Below are positions 24,749-34,161 of a stretch of DNA of 64,000 nt, in pieces. Numbering within the stretch: the first letter of the stretch is position 1; every line of letters starts with the position of its first letter. The stretch comes from Thermoplasmata archaeon (GTDB taxonomy: Archaea > Thermoplasmatota > Thermoplasmata > Thermoplasmatales > Thermoplasmataceae): contig JAKAUW010000013.1 in the NCBI GenBank assembly GCA_021817455.1, forward strand, positions 1 to 64,000, in the 5' to 3' direction. Made by a program: the position numbers and the translations under genes. The notes under the pieces are model-generated. The model was not told the origin of the DNA. It worked only from the letters and a program-made list of their open reading frames with translations, and did no database searches.

Positions 24749-26488
24749 GTGAGAGAGCAGGAACAGGAAGGCAAAGCATTTTCCGACCTCACGAAAATGG
24801 TGAAAAAGTCACCGCATTGGAGCATTCTCGTAGGATTAACAGCATTGGTGCTCTTTATTGATTACCTATTCATTATGAGCCTATTCATAATCATTGTCGG
24901 CGTTCTTGGCTCATATTTGCTCGTTATTTCCCTCGATGTACTGTTCGTGAGAATAACAAAGACCCATTTTCCAGCAAGAAGGATACTGTACCTCAACTTC
25001 ATGTCGTTTGCACTTGCATCTATTTTCTTCTGGATCATATCGCTGATTCATCTGTTCCAGAGCCTCGAATCGCTTCTCATGGTTTCAATATCTTCGGCCA
25101 CCCTGTTGAGAGTACTCATTTTCTACACATATTACTCTGACAAGTTATCGAAATTCTTTATCCCTGCCTTGAATTACACTTACGCTGCAATTTTCGCCTT
25201 AACAATTGCCTTCAGGGACCTGGCCACAGTAATTCCCTTCATAATTTCATCCATAATTTATGTCATTGGTGGCATCGTTTTTGTGAAAAGTTCTACCAAG
25301 GAGTTCTCAAAAGAATATGGAGAAAGCGCCACAAAGATAATTCAGATGTTCCTCAATTACAATGATAGCCAAGAGAGCCTCGAAGTGGGAAATAAGTTCT
25401 TTGCTCAACTGTATGCTCACAGCAGGCGTGTGCCTGTAAAAGTCATTGACGTGGTCAGGAAGGACGACGGAAGGCTTGTAACTATGGTATTCCCGTATGT
25501 GCATCCTGGCCCATTCGGAACACTTGGGTCCAGTGATCTACCGCTGAGACTCCAGCACAGGCTTTCGGATCTTGGCACAGATCTAATGGTATTTCACACA
25601 ACCACCACAAACAGCAATAACTGCTCCGGTGACCAGGACATTGATGAGATCGCTTCGGGCGTGATGCAGTGTCTGAATGGAATGGAGTACGTTGACACTG
25701 TTTCAAGATTTAAAAGGATCAACGTGGGGAAATATGTCATCGGAATGCAAAAATTCGGAAAGTTTGGCTTTGGCGCAATAATTCCCGAGAGGCAGCCTTT
25801 TGATGACGTCAAGCTGAAGGAAGGCATCGACATTATGCATCATGTTGAAAAGACCGCGTTGAAAGAGTTCGCCGTTATTGATGCCCAGAATTGCTTTGTA
25901 GAAAAGGCGCCTGAACTGGACAACTGTGAGGGCATGGAGAAAGCTTTCTCCCGTGAACTAAAAAGGCTTGAGACAAAATTCCCTGCTCGTATGGGTTATT
26001 ACAGGATCCATGAACCAATTTCTGAACTTGGTTCCATGGGAATTCAGGCATTCGTGACCGAAACTGGCGACAAATATCAGGCAGTTGTTCTGACTGATTC
26101 AAACAATATAACACGGGAAGTGGTAGAACTATCAAGGAAGCTTGTGGAGAATGAGATTAGCAACCTCGAGATATACACCACCGATAACCACTACGTGAAT
26201 GCTAACAATCTTGACATAAACCCGCTAGGCAGAAGCGGAAATCCCATGCAGGCCGCTGAAATGATAAAGCGTACAGTCCTCATGGCAAAGAATACGATCA
26301 CTGATGTGAAAATTGGCATGAAGAGCCACATGGTGAAGGTCAAGATGGGAGAAGAAAACACTTACCAGAGGCTAATTGATTCGGTCTTCACTTCTCTAAG
26401 GATGGCAAAATACACCATAATTATAACAATTCCTTCAAGCATAATAGCCTCCATAGCAATATTCAGATTCGTCTTGCCTGTCATGTGA
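24749..26488 (+). CDS. DUF2070 / COG3356 membrane protein
   Basis: An archaeal membrane protein of 579 residues. Seven or so N-terminal helices (about residues 22-190) are followed by a large soluble domain with the conserved VFPYVHPGPFGTLGSSDLP and FHTTTTNSNNCSGDQD blocks, and one C-terminal anchor helix (IIITIPSSIIASIAIF). COG3356 has been compared with neutral ceramidase-like hydrolases, but no member has a proven function to my knowledge. The start is GTG 24749, with a TATA-like AATGTTTAATTAAG about 30 bp upstream. Confidence 0.82.
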   Translation: MREQEQEGKAFSDLTKMVKKSPHWSILVGLTALVLFIDYLFIMSLFIIIVGVLGSYLLVISLDVLFVRITKTHFPARRILYLNFMSFALASIFFWIISLIHLFQSLESLLMVSISSATLLRVLIFYTYYSDKLSKFFIPALNYTYAAIFALTIAFRDLATVIPFIISSIIYVIGGIVFVKSSTKEFSKEYGESATKIIQMFLNYNDSQESLEVGNKFFAQLYAHSRRVPVKVIDVVRKDDGRLVTMVFPYVHPGPFGTLGSSDLPLRLQHRLSDLGTDLMVFHTTTTNSNNCSGDQDIDEIASGVMQCLNGMEYVDTVSRFKRINVGKYVIGMQKFGKFGFGAIIPERQPFDDVKLKEGIDIMHHVEKTALKEFAVIDAQNCFVEKAPELDNCEGMEKAFSRELKRLETKFPARMGYYRIHEPISELGSMGIQAFVTETGDKYQAVVLTDSNNITREVVELSRKLVENEISNLEIYTTDNHYVNANNLDINPLGRSGNPMQAAEMIKRTVLMAKNTITDVKIGMKSHMVKVKMGEENTYQRLIDSVFTSLRMAKYTIIITIPSSIIASIAIFRFVLPVM

Positions 26489-26525
26489 GTATTATTCAAT
26501 ACATAAAAAGTAAACGGGAAACTGG

Positions 26526-26550
26526 CTGACATGTCAGATGTTGTCTGACA
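26526..26550. promoter_or_regulatory. Palindromic candidate operator upstream of the HTH gene
   Basis: CTGACATGTCAG (26526-26537) is a perfect 12-bp palindrome. Its right half TGTCAGA (26532-26538) also pairs with TCTGACA (26544-26550). The three CTGACA/TGTCAG units lie 70-120 bp before the HTH gene start and just after the DUF2070 stop. They could be a regulator site or part of a DUF2070 transcript end. No T-tract follows. Confidence 0.4.
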
Positions 26551-26616
26551 CTTTATGTAGGTAAATATGTGGCGGAACGTGTAGTTAGGGGTACATGTAG
26601 GTTGTCTGCCACCAAG

Positions 26617-26630
26617 TTTTATATATATCC
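26617..26630 (+). promoter_or_regulatory. TATA box that fixes the start of the HTH gene
   Basis: TTTTATATATATCC is centred 24 bp before ATG 26647. This places the transcript start at or next to that ATG and excludes the longer GTG-initiated frame from 26569. Confidence 0.65.
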
Positions 26631-26646
26631 ATGCGAATTTGATGTT

Positions 26647-26988
26647 ATGGAGTTAATAGCAGATGGAAACATCATTAGATCTCTGAACCGAAGCGAATTG
26701 AGGCGCAAGGTTCTGTTCTATATGCTTTCCATTTATCCTTACAGGTCCTATCTCTCTGAGATATCACGGGCGGTAAAATCAGATCCTTCTAATGTGAAGG
26801 GTTGCCTGGAGGGCCTTGGCGTCAGATACACAGGAGAAGAGTCACTTGTCGGCCTTGGACTCATTTCCGTCGAGCAAACCAAGAACGGCTTCAAGTATTA
26901 CAAGGTTAATCAGGACTACATAGAGGACATTAAGGGCCTCAGAACTATGTTTAACCACAAGAAAGTTTTCGCAGTTGAAATAGGATAA
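26647..26988 (+). CDS. Small winged-HTH protein
   Basis: A 113-residue protein. The segment LRRKVLFYMLSIYPYRSYLSEISRAVKSDPSNVKGCLEG reads as a winged helix-turn-helix (helix, then the SEISRAV turn, then a recognition helix), followed by a wing-like GLISVEQTKNGFKYYKVN. It fits archaeal wHTH regulators found in many Thermoplasmata and Methanosarcina. The start is set by the TATA box. The frame is also open upstream to GTG 26569, but that would put the promoter inside the coding region. Possible autoregulation through the upstream CTGACA repeats is inferred. Confidence 0.75.
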   Translation: MELIADGNIIRSLNRSELRRKVLFYMLSIYPYRSYLSEISRAVKSDPSNVKGCLEGLGVRYTGEESLVGLGLISVEQTKNGFKYYKVNQDYIEDIKGLRTMFNHKKVFAVEIG

Positions 26989-27017
26989 CACCTGAATTGG
27001 TGTTATCAAGGTTTTTC
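26984..27017 (+). terminator. Hairpin terminator overlapping the HTH stop codon
   Basis: GATAACACC (26984-26992) and GGTGTTATC (26999-27007) form a perfect 9-bp stem with a 6-nt loop. The stem starts inside the stop codon of the HTH gene and is followed by AAGGTTTTT. This resembles an intrinsic terminator. The stem could also bind a regulator of lonB, whose promoter begins about 40 bp further on. Confidence 0.45.
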
Positions 27018-27082
27018 CCTTCTATACGTTATTTTGTTGCTTTCCTTATATTGGAAAGGCTTAATAGTTTAATTTAAATTGA

Positions 27083-29047
27083 GTGGTGGTGGACAGTACG
27101 GTAGAAACTGTAGATGAATGGGTTAGGAAACTTAACATCACTTCAACTAAAGATGTTCAGGTGCCCAGGATTCTTTATGACCAGGTAGTAGGCCAGGAGG
27201 AGGCCAGAGAAGTCGTTAAAAAAGCCGCCTTGCAGAAGAGGCATGTACTTCTTATTGGCGAACCTGGAACTGGAAAATCAATGCTGGCCCAGTCGATGGT
27301 AGATTTCCTGCCAAAAGACGAGCTAGAAGACATACTTGTTTTCCCTAATCCTGAAGATTCAAACAGACCAAAGGTAAAAACACTTCCGGCAGGGAAAGGA
27401 AAGGAAATTGTAAGGCAATACCAGTTGAAGGCTGAGAGGGAGAAAAAAGACCGTTCTAGGGGTATTTTATTTATCATTATTTCGGTGGTTTTCCTTGGCA
27501 TTGTAGCCTCAATTGCCTTCACCAACTACACCATTGCGTTCCTTGCAATTTTTGCAGCACTTTTCATATATATGATAATGGCTCTGAATCCGGGAATGAG
27601 GATGGAACGTGCTTTAGTTCCGAAGTTGCTCGTTTCGCATACACCATCCGACAAACCTCCATTTATTGATTCAACCGGGGCACATTCTGGTGCCCTCCTT
27701 GGAGATGTAAGGCATGATCCTTTCCAGTCAGGGGGTCTTGAAACGCCTGCCCATGATAGGGTGGAATCAGGAAATATTCATAAGGCACACAGGGGAGTTT
27801 TGTTTGTAGATGAAATGAACCTGCTCAGGCCAGAAAGCCAGCAGGCACTTCTTACAGCAATGCAGGAAAAGAAATTTTCCATCTCGGGTCAGAGCGAAAG
27901 AAGCGCTGGCGCAATGGTCCAGACAGAACCCGTACCTTGTGATTTCGTATTAGTTGCAGCTGGAAACCTGGATGCAGTTCAGGGCATACACCCTGCATTG
28001 AGGTCAAGGATACGGGGATACGGTTATGAAGTCTACGTAAATGACACCATGGAGGACAGTGATGAAAACAGGCATAAACTGGTACAATTCATTGCACAGG
28101 AAATACTCAAGGACAAGAAGATTCCACACTTTGATGTTGGCGCAGTAATAGAAATTATAAAGGAAGCCCAGAAAAGGTCAGGAAGAAAAGGAAAGCTCAC
28201 CCTCAGGCTCAGGGAACTGGGCGGCCTAATAAGGGTCGCCGGTGACATTGCAATTACCGAAAAGACCGATATTGTTTCCGCAAGGCAGGTAGTATCTGCA
28301 AAAGCTTTGAGCAAACCTCTAGAACAGCAGGTTGCAGATAGATCTATTCAGATCAGGAAATCTTACCAGACTTTCAGAAGTGAAGGTTCACAGGTGGGAA
28401 TGGTAAACGGCCTCGCGGTTGTTGGTGCAAACACTGGGATGGCCGACTACACCGGTATCGTAATGCCAATCGTTGCAGAAGTGACTCCTGCCCAGCACAA
28501 GGGAAATGGAGTAGTAGTAGCAACTGGAAAACTAGGGGAAATTGCAAAGGAAGCCGTCCAGAATGTATCGGCTGTTTTCAAGAAATTGAGTGGTAAGGAC
28601 ATCTCTGACCTCGATATCCATATACAGTTCATTGGAACATATGAAGGAGTAGAAGGTGACTCAGCTAGTGTGTCCATAGCCACTGCGGTCATTTCTGCAA
28701 TTGAAAATATTCCAATAGACCAGACAGTCGCAATGACCGGGTCTCTCAGCGTCAGAGGCGCAGTTCTTCCCGTTGGAGGAGTAACTGCAAAGGTTGAAGC
28801 AGCTATAGAAGCTGGAATGAAGAGGGTAATAGTCCCCGCGGCAAACTATGGAGATATAGTCCTGGATCAGGTCCACGAAGGCAAGATTGAAATAATTTCT
28901 GCTTCAGACATCAGGGAAGTCTGGGACAATGCGCTCATTGCCAGCCCAGAGAAACAGAAGTTCCTTTCGTCAGTTGCCGATTTTCTAAACTCCAAAATGT
29001 TCGGTGCAGGAAAGCAGGGCACCCGACCCGGAACAAATGTCGCCTAA
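27083..29047 (+). CDS. lonB: Membrane-anchored ATP-dependent protease LonB
   Basis: Archaeal Lon, the main membrane-bound ATP-dependent protease. Walker A GEPGTGKS (59-66) is followed by the two-helix membrane insertion (about 126-168), Walker [10 protein letters not shown], and the protease domain with the Ser-Lys dyad in EGDSASVS (Ser near 527) and [10 protein letters not shown] (Lys near 570). At 654 residues it is full length with both active sites intact. It starts with three GTG codons in a row (27083). A TTAATAGTTT box lies about 22 bp upstream. It overlaps the downstream Cgi121-like gene. Confidence 0.96.
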   Translation: MVVDSTVETVDEWVRKLNITSTKDVQVPRILYDQVVGQEEAREVVKKAALQKRHVLLIGEPGTGKSMLAQSMVDFLPKDELEDILVFPNPEDSNRPKVKTLPAGKGKEIVRQYQLKAEREKKDRSRGILFIIISVVFLGIVASIAFTNYTIAFLAIFAALFIYMIMALNPGMRMERALVPKLLVSHTPSDKPPFIDSTGAHSGALLGDVRHDPFQSGGLETPAHDRVESGNIHKAHRGVLFVDEMNLLRPESQQALLTAMQEKKFSISGQSERSAGAMVQTEPVPCDFVLVAAGNLDAVQGIHPALRSRIRGYGYEVYVNDTMEDSDENRHKLVQFIAQEILKDKKIPHFDVGAVIEIIKEAQKRSGRKGKLTLRLRELGGLIRVAGDIAITEKTDIVSARQVVSAKALSKPLEQQVADRSIQIRKSYQTFRSEGSQVGMVNGLAVVGANTGMADYTGIVMPIVAEVTPAQHKGNGVVVATGKLGEIAKEAVQNVSAVFKKLSGKDISDLDIHIQFIGTYEGVEGDSASVSIATAVISAIENIPIDQTVAMTGSLSVRGAVLPVGGVTAKVEAAIEAGMKRVIVPAANYGDIVLDQVHEGKIEIISASDIREVWDNALIASPEKQKFLSSVADFLNSKMFGAGKQGTRPGTNVA

Positions 29048-29477
29048 AATTAGATACTATAATCTGCTGGCCTGGGAATGCCTCTCATCGATACGAGACT
29101 TCCTTGGAGCCAGCCACGATGATTTTTTTTCCGCAATTGACGCAACCAAAGCCATAAGCATTGAACAGATAACAATCGCATACCATAGGGCAAAAAGAAT
29201 TCTGGAGCATTCTGAGAAGATCAAGAGAACTGAATCTGCCTTCCTCATGCTCATGACAGGTGAAAAGCAGATTTCAAGGGCACAGGAGGAAGGTGGCATT
29301 TCTAGTTCCACAACGAGCATTTTAGCCGTATATGTCAATGAGAAGGATATCTTGGATTTTGAAAATCTATGCAACGGCAAACTGAAGGCAAATCCAGAAA
29401 TCCCATTACCAGAAAAGGCATTGGACATGGATGGAGTTGTCTTCACCAGGATGGCAAAGGTCGAACTTTCCATATAA
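29037..29477 (+). CDS. Probable KEOPS subunit Cgi121
   Basis: A 146-residue protein whose central part, [18 protein letters not shown] then [18 protein letters not shown], matches the CGI-121 pattern (conserved helix, then (S/T)GxxQIxxA). The C-terminal strand-helix layout ending [11 protein letters not shown] also fits. Cgi121 binds tRNA within the KEOPS complex that makes N6-threonylcarbamoyladenosine. The call rests on motif resemblance only. ATG 29037 overlaps the lonB end by 11 nt, giving a coupled pair. No other KEOPS gene is in the window. Confidence 0.65.
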   Translation: MSPKIRYYNLLAWECLSSIRDFLGASHDDFFSAIDATKAISIEQITIAYHRAKRILEHSEKIKRTESAFLMLMTGEKQISRAQEEGGISSSTTSILAVYVNEKDILDFENLCNGKLKANPEIPLPEKALDMDGVVFTRMAKVELSI

Positions 29478-29507
29478 CATTTATATTTAAAACCAGATTC
29501 AACAACG

Positions 29508-30395
29508 ATGAAAGGTAATTTTCTGGCTCTGTTCGGGCATGTTGCGATAGATGTAACAATGAATGTGGATTTCCTTCCCGCAAATGGATCCGTTGCAGTC
29601 AACTCTCTGAGGGAGAACTTTGGTGGGACTGCCGGAAACTTCGCTATGATTGGGGCCCGCCTTGGCCTGCCATTTCATCTTTATTCCGCAGTATCAGAGC
29701 GTTCGCATCTCAATTACATCAAATTCCTGAAGGAAATCGGGGCAGACATATCACATATGTATGTGGATGCTGATGACCTGGGGCCAATCGGCTATGCAGC
29801 CTCCAATGGTGTAGATCAGATATATTATTTTTATCAGGGGCCAATGAACAAGCCTCTTGAAAGTAGAATATCATTGGAACGTTCAGGTTACCAGTGGATA
29901 CATTTTGGGACAGGCCTGCCAGATGATTATCTTTCCATCAGCAGGAAATGTGAAGGCTCAAGAATAGTATTTGATCCGGGACAGGAGATTAATTACAGGT
30001 ATAACAAAGATAACTTGGAAAAGATGCTTAAAATAGCGCATCTAACCATAATGAATGAAACTGAGTCCACAAGAGCTGAGGAAATTCTTGGATTAGGAAA
30101 AGGTGAACTTCAAGGCTACTGCCGGGAGATCATAATAACAAGGGGAGCTAACGGTTCAAGTTACTTCAAGGATGGGACAAGAAAAGATTTCTCCGCAAAG
30201 AAAGTGAACAACCCTTACGACACTATTGGAGCAGGGGACGCTTTTCGTGCCGGAATATATTACGCAATCTGGAGAAACTTGAACATGGATAAGGCAATAG
30301 AGTTGGGGGCAGCGGTTTCGGCAGAAGCCATCAGGAAGCCTTTCAAAGAATTCCACATGTCTGGTGAACAGATGCTGAACCAAATATCCCAATGA
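29508..30395 (+). CDS. PfkB-family carbohydrate kinase
   Basis: Ribokinase-fold sugar or nucleoside kinase of 295 residues. The N-terminal FGHVAIDVTM, the glycine pair in ENFGGTAGNFAMIGARLG and the C-terminal anion hole with catalytic aspartate, NPYDTIGAGDAFRAG, define the family. The substrate is not predictable: close archaeal relatives include KDG kinases, ADP- or ATP-dependent sugar kinases and nucleoside kinases. A TTTATATTTAAAA box about 22 bp upstream suggests its own promoter. Confidence 0.88.
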   Translation: MKGNFLALFGHVAIDVTMNVDFLPANGSVAVNSLRENFGGTAGNFAMIGARLGLPFHLYSAVSERSHLNYIKFLKEIGADISHMYVDADDLGPIGYAASNGVDQIYYFYQGPMNKPLESRISLERSGYQWIHFGTGLPDDYLSISRKCEGSRIVFDPGQEINYRYNKDNLEKMLKIAHLTIMNETESTRAEEILGLGKGELQGYCREIIITRGANGSSYFKDGTRKDFSAKKVNNPYDTIGAGDAFRAGIYYAIWRNLNMDKAIELGAAVSAEAIRKPFKEFHMSGEQMLNQISQ

Positions 30396-30424
30396 TTTCA
30401 TTAAAGCAATGGCAATACTTCTTT

Positions 30425-30952
30425 ATGCCACTGTATGAATTTGAAGGGAGAGTACCGGTAGTTGATGAGACAGCATACGTTTTTCCAACAGCAGTTGTGA
30501 TTGGAAACGTGAAGATAGGCAAAGAAGTCTGGGTGGGGCCAGGGGCAGTACTCAGGGGCGATTACGGTGAGATAGAGGTAGGGGACTTCACTGCAGTTGA
30601 GGACAATGTGGTCATTCACGCTAGGCCAGGGGAGAAAACAACAATTGGAAAGCATGTTACTCTGGGTCACTTGTCAGTCATACATACTCCAACAATCGGA
30701 GACTGGGCTGTAATAGGCATGAATTCCACAATATCTGATTTTGCAAATGTTGGAACCTGGGCAGCTGTTGCAGAAGGGGCAGTAGTAAGAAACCGGTCAG
30801 AGATACAAGAGGAAAGCATAGCAGCAGGTGTACCAGCCAAGATCATAGGGAAAGTAACGGAGGAGTACAAGAAACTCTGGAAAGACTACAAGAACAACTA
30901 CAACACATTCTGCAGGCGATACAGAAACAATATGACAGCAGTCAAAAAATAA
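30425..30952 (+). CDS. Gamma-class carbonic anhydrase-like hexapeptide protein
   Basis: Left-handed beta-helix protein of about 175 residues starting MPLYEFEGRVPVV. The three metal-binding histidines of gamma-carbonic anhydrases are conserved: DNVVIHA (His65) and GHLSVIH (His82 and His87). The early PGAVLRGDYG block and C-terminal helix (EEYKKLWKDYKNNY) also match. It lacks the acidic loop of Methanosarcina Cam and so is closer to CamH-type proteins, whose activity varies. ATG 30425 is preferred to the upstream ATG 30392, which would add 11 unrelated residues. Confidence 0.88.
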   Translation: MPLYEFEGRVPVVDETAYVFPTAVVIGNVKIGKEVWVGPGAVLRGDYGEIEVGDFTAVEDNVVIHARPGEKTTIGKHVTLGHLSVIHTPTIGDWAVIGMNSTISDFANVGTWAAVAEGAVVRNRSEIQEESIAAGVPAKIIGKVTEEYKKLWKDYKNNYNTFCRRYRNNMTAVKK

Positions 30953-30981
30953 AATAAGCATAAAGCCCATTTCTAACCTGC

Positions 30982-32193
30982 ATGTTGTCACACATTCCTA
31001 TTGCTGATATCAGGGCCAGAAAAGTCATTGATTCAAGGGGAAACTTCACAGTAGAAGCCACAGTTGACCTGGAATATTCCACCGGGATATGCTCATCTCC
31101 TTCAGGTGCAAGCACTGGCGCAACAGAGATGCAGGCCTTTCCTAAAGGTGGGCCTGATGAGTCAATAAAGTTCTTCGAGAAGAATCTCAAAAACAAGCTC
31201 ATAGGCTTTAACTCACTAGACCAGCAGGGGTTAGACACACTGATCAGAGAACTGGACGGTTCAGAATATCTTTCTAACCTTGGCGGTAACATGGCTACAG
31301 CAATATCTGTGGCAAACGCCAAGGCTGTGGCTCAGGCTCTCGATATTCCGCTTTACAGATATGTAGGAGGTATGTTTTCACGTAGCCTTCCTAAACCGAT
31401 GGGTAACGTAATTGGTGGTGGCAGGCACTCAAGGAATGGCACAACAATTCAGGAGTTTCTCGTCTCTACACAGGGAAAGACTTTCATGGAGTCTGCCTAC
31501 CTCAACACCCGGGTTCACCGAAGAATTGGGGAACTTCTTTCTGACAAGCTGAAAGGAGTCAGCGTTGGAGTTGGAGACGAAAGGGCGTGGACTGCAAGCA
31601 TAGATGACCTTGAAGCTGTGGAAATAATAAAACAGGCGACAAAGGAACTCTCAAACGAACACAAGGTCAAGATTCTAATGGGAGTGGATTTCGCCGCAAC
31701 CGAATTTTTCAAGGATGGCAAGTATCACTACAAGAAAGAAGTGAAGTCTCGTGACCAGCAGATTGACTTTGCCGCATCGTTCACCAATGAACTTGGGTTT
31801 TATTTCAACGAAGACCCAATAGAAGATACCGATTTCGAGGGCTTTGCAGAAGTCACAAAGAAAGTTGGCAAAAAGGGCGTGATTGTGGGCGATGACATTT
31901 ATACAACAAACCCGAAAAGACTCAAAAAAGGCATAGAACTAAAGTCCACGAGTGGCATATTAATCAAAGTGAACCAGATTGGGACACTTTCCAGCACTGT
32001 AGAAACAGTAAAACTTGCGACAGAGGCAGGAATGAGCAGAACAGTCTCGCACAGAAGCGGAGAAACTACAGATGATTTCATTGCACACCTTTCCGTTGCC
32101 TTTGGGGCTGAGTTCATCAAGACAGGTACAATTGGCGGAGAAAGGCTGGCCAAGCTCAATGAACTGATACGCATAGAGGAAGATTTCCTTTAG
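30982..32193 (+). CDS. eno: Enolase
   Basis: Glycolytic enzyme that interconverts 2-phosphoglycerate and phosphoenolpyruvate. The start [16 protein letters not shown] and substrate loop SGASTGATE are typical. Magnesium ligands fall in [20 protein letters not shown] and [10 protein letters not shown]. The catalytic lysine is in [10 protein letters not shown] and SHRSGETTD follows. At 403 residues it is slightly short for the family but appears complete. A TATA-like AAATAAAATAAGCATA lies about 27 bp upstream. Confidence 0.96.
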   Translation: MLSHIPIADIRARKVIDSRGNFTVEATVDLEYSTGICSSPSGASTGATEMQAFPKGGPDESIKFFEKNLKNKLIGFNSLDQQGLDTLIRELDGSEYLSNLGGNMATAISVANAKAVAQALDIPLYRYVGGMFSRSLPKPMGNVIGGGRHSRNGTTIQEFLVSTQGKTFMESAYLNTRVHRRIGELLSDKLKGVSVGVGDERAWTASIDDLEAVEIIKQATKELSNEHKVKILMGVDFAATEFFKDGKYHYKKEVKSRDQQIDFAASFTNELGFYFNEDPIEDTDFEGFAEVTKKVGKKGVIVGDDIYTTNPKRLKKGIELKSTSGILIKVNQIGTLSSTVETVKLATEAGMSRTVSHRSGETTDDFIAHLSVAFGAEFIKTGTIGGERLAKLNELIRIEEDFL

Positions 32194-32202
32194 GTCTTCG
32201 GA

Positions 32203-32976
32203 ATGCTGAACCTGGTTGGGCTCGGGCTTAGGGGAGTCAAAAGCCTGACGATCGAGCAATTTGAGGTGCTAAAAGCCTCAGACATAGTTTATTTTGAGAC
32301 TTACACTTCCATTTCCCCACAAGGTACTATCAGGGAGTTGGAACGAATCCTCGCCAAAAAGGTGCTTGCGGCAGAGAGAGAATTTGTGGAGTCCCAGGAG
32401 GAAATAATCCGGTTATCAGCTTATCAGAACGTCTCAATTGTGATCACGGGAGACCCACTGTCCGCTACGACTCATAATCAACTACGTGCCGATACAATGG
32501 GTGCAGGTATAGACGTGCAAACATTCGAAAATGCGTCAATTATTTCCGTAGTCCCAGGTAAGATAGGGTTGTTTCCTTACAGAATGGGGCCGCCCGTATC
32601 CGTTCCGTTCCCGGAGGACAATTTTCTTCCAAAGAGTGTACTGGAAAAAATCGGGGCAAACTTGTCACAGAACCAGCACACTATTCTTCTTCTGGACCTG
32701 AAAGAAGGAAGGACAATGTTTTCCCACGAGGCGCTTGAAACAATTCTCCAGATGGAAGGCCGATATAAGCTCGGAGTCATAAACGAGGAAATCATGGTGT
32801 TCTCCTTATCACGGGTCTCACAGGTCGGGGAAAGGTTGATTTTCGACACTGTAAAAAACATAATAAGTGCGCGTTTTGCAGAGTTTCCTTCAACCTTAGT
32901 AATACCGGCAAAGCTTAACCACAACGAAGAGGAATTTGCCGAAAAATTCACAAAAAAATGCAGTTATTTCAGGTAG
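32203..32976 (+). CDS. dphB: Diphthine synthase
   Basis: SAM-dependent methyltransferase that builds the diphthamide side chain on elongation factor 2, of the tetrapyrrole-methylase fold. The N terminus MLNLVGLGLRGVKSLT, the VYFETYTS block, VITGDPLSATTH and GLFPYRMGPPVSVPFPEDN are diagnostic. At 257 residues it is normal. It starts 9 bp after enolase and converges with the HTH gene, the two overlapping by 13 nt at their 3' ends. Confidence 0.95.
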   Translation: MLNLVGLGLRGVKSLTIEQFEVLKASDIVYFETYTSISPQGTIRELERILAKKVLAAEREFVESQEEIIRLSAYQNVSIVITGDPLSATTHNQLRADTMGAGIDVQTFENASIISVVPGKIGLFPYRMGPPVSVPFPEDNFLPKSVLEKIGANLSQNQHTILLLDLKEGRTMFSHEALETILQMEGRYKLGVINEEIMVFSLSRVSQVGERLIFDTVKNIISARFAEFPSTLVIPAKLNHNEEEFAEKFTKKCSYFR

Positions 32977-33563
32977 GTTTCAGCTACCTGCATAACGTAA
33001 CTTATGGGTATGCTGTATTTTCTGGAAACATACTGGGGATCAAGGTAATCGCAGAAGTCAAGCAGTATGTTTCTGGTCAATTCATCCGGAGAAATCCTGT
33101 TTATGTAGTAATGAAGCTTTCCAAGCAGGTTATCTTTTTCCTGAACCAGTTCAGTGCGCCTTTCCATAAGCTTTTTCAGTTCTTCTTCGGTTTTATTGAG
33201 GCTGGCCAGTAGTTCCTTGGGGTGTTTTGTAAGATCTGTGGTGTTTTCCTGCTCCTTTTCAGGGATTTCGTAACGTTTGATCTCAATAAAATTCCGGGAA
33301 TAGTCAGCAACAAGCGTAGAGAATCCTGTGGGTTTGTAAATTTTCCTTGGTGCTCCTGAGCTGCTAGGTATCATTCCTGCTGACAGGATAAGATTGGCCT
33401 TTTCCAGCAGATCAAGCTGTTTGTTTATGGCCTGCTGAGAAACGCCTATCCATCGGCTTATCTGGAAGGCATATGACTGGTCGAGGATAAGTCCTCTCAG
33501 TATCTCTCTCCTCGTATTGTTTTCCATTGCTGAAATAAGTGAAAGGATTTCCTCGTCAATCAT
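32964..33563 (-). CDS. ArsR-like winged-HTH regulator downstream of hsp20
   Basis: A 199-residue protein with an N-terminal winged HTH (NNTRREILRGLILDQSYAFQISRWIGVSQQAINKQLDLLEKANLI), the wing carrying SGAPRKIYKPT, then a long predicted coiled coil (about residues 115-150, KEL...LNKTEEELKKLMERRTELVQEK style) and a C-terminal helical part. This layout resembles archaeal ArsR-type heat-shock regulators such as Phr in the DNA-binding half only. It lies 9 bp after hsp20 in the same orientation, so it is probably cotranscribed with it and may bind the operator in front of hsp20. Confidence 0.8.
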   Translation of the reverse strand: MIDEEILSLISAMENNTRREILRGLILDQSYAFQISRWIGVSQQAINKQLDLLEKANLILSAGMIPSSSGAPRKIYKPTGFSTLVADYSRNFIEIKRYEIPEKEQENTTDLTKHPKELLASLNKTEEELKKLMERRTELVQEKDNLLGKLHYYINRISPDELTRNILLDFCDYLDPQYVSRKYSIPISYVMQVAETYLK

Positions 33564-33572
33564 TATTTGCCC

Positions 33573-34124
33573 TCAGTCTATGGAAATCTTCCTTCCGCCA
33601 GGGGTTTCTTTCTTTGCTCTTTCAACAGACACATCAAGTATCCCATTGATGAACTTCGCGTTTGCAGTCTCAGGCCTAAGCTCGTAATTGAAGTCTACAC
33701 TCTTGTAATATTTCCTTGGGCCCTCCTTGACCTCAATTGTTACGTTGTATTCCGACACGTTTAACTGGATATTCTCCTTCGCTATGCCGGGCAGTTCGTA
33801 AGTTATGAATACTTTGTCCTTGTCCTCAGTGAGATCTGTGATAGGTTCTCTGACATCCTTGTCCAGAAGCTTTGGTTCCTTCCCAAATGTCCTGCCCTGA
33901 GGAACATTTCCAAATTCTTCAAAAACTGGCTTTCCATCGGGGCCTATTTTATAGGAAAAGCCGTAAACATATGGGCCGAAGGTTTGCACATCGGAATCTT
34001 TGAGCATCCTGTCCCACATTTTCATCATTCTCTCGTTGAACCTGTCAAAATCGAAACCGAAGTTTTGGAAAAACTCCTCAAATTCGTCTCTCCACTCATC
34101 TTCTCTTCTCCTTTTGTATGGCAT
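33573..34124 (-). CDS. Small heat-shock protein Hsp20
   Basis: ATP-independent holdase chaperone of 183 residues. An N-terminal acidic/aromatic arm (EFEEFFQNFGFDFDRFNERM) precedes the alpha-crystallin domain (about 95-180) with VFITYELPGIAKENIQLNVSEYNV-type strands, split here by ELPGI and ending with NGILDVSVERAKK. There is no terminal IxI. AGGAGG lies eight bases before the ATG. The promoter region contains a 23-bp inverted repeat, and a regulator gene follows, which points to heat or stress control. Confidence 0.94.
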   Translation of the reverse strand: MPYKRRREDEWRDEFEEFFQNFGFDFDRFNERMMKMWDRMLKDSDVQTFGPYVYGFSYKIGPDGKPVFEEFGNVPQGRTFGKEPKLLDKDVREPITDLTEDKDKVFITYELPGIAKENIQLNVSEYNVTIEVKEGPRKYYKSVDFNYELRPETANAKFINGILDVSVERAKKETPGGRKISID

Positions 34125-34138
34125 GTTTACATCCTCCT

Positions 34139-34161
34139 GTTGTCAACTATTAGTTGACAAC
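34139..34161. promoter_or_regulatory. Operator of the hsp20 operon
   Basis: GTTGTCAACTA and TAGTTGACAAC form a perfect 11-bp inverted repeat around one T. Each arm also contains a smaller dyad, GTTGNCAAC. The element sits directly upstream of the hsp20 ribosome site and about 20-30 bp downstream of A/T-rich TATA candidates (AAATTAATAATC near 34163-34175), so it would cover the transcription start. A bound protein there would block initiation. The best candidate protein is the HTH regulator encoded downstream of hsp20. Confidence 0.7.

Noticed and set aside
26569-26646. Longer N terminus for the wHTH protein from GTG 26569
   Set aside because: The extra 26 codons contain the strong TATA box, so the transcript should begin after them.
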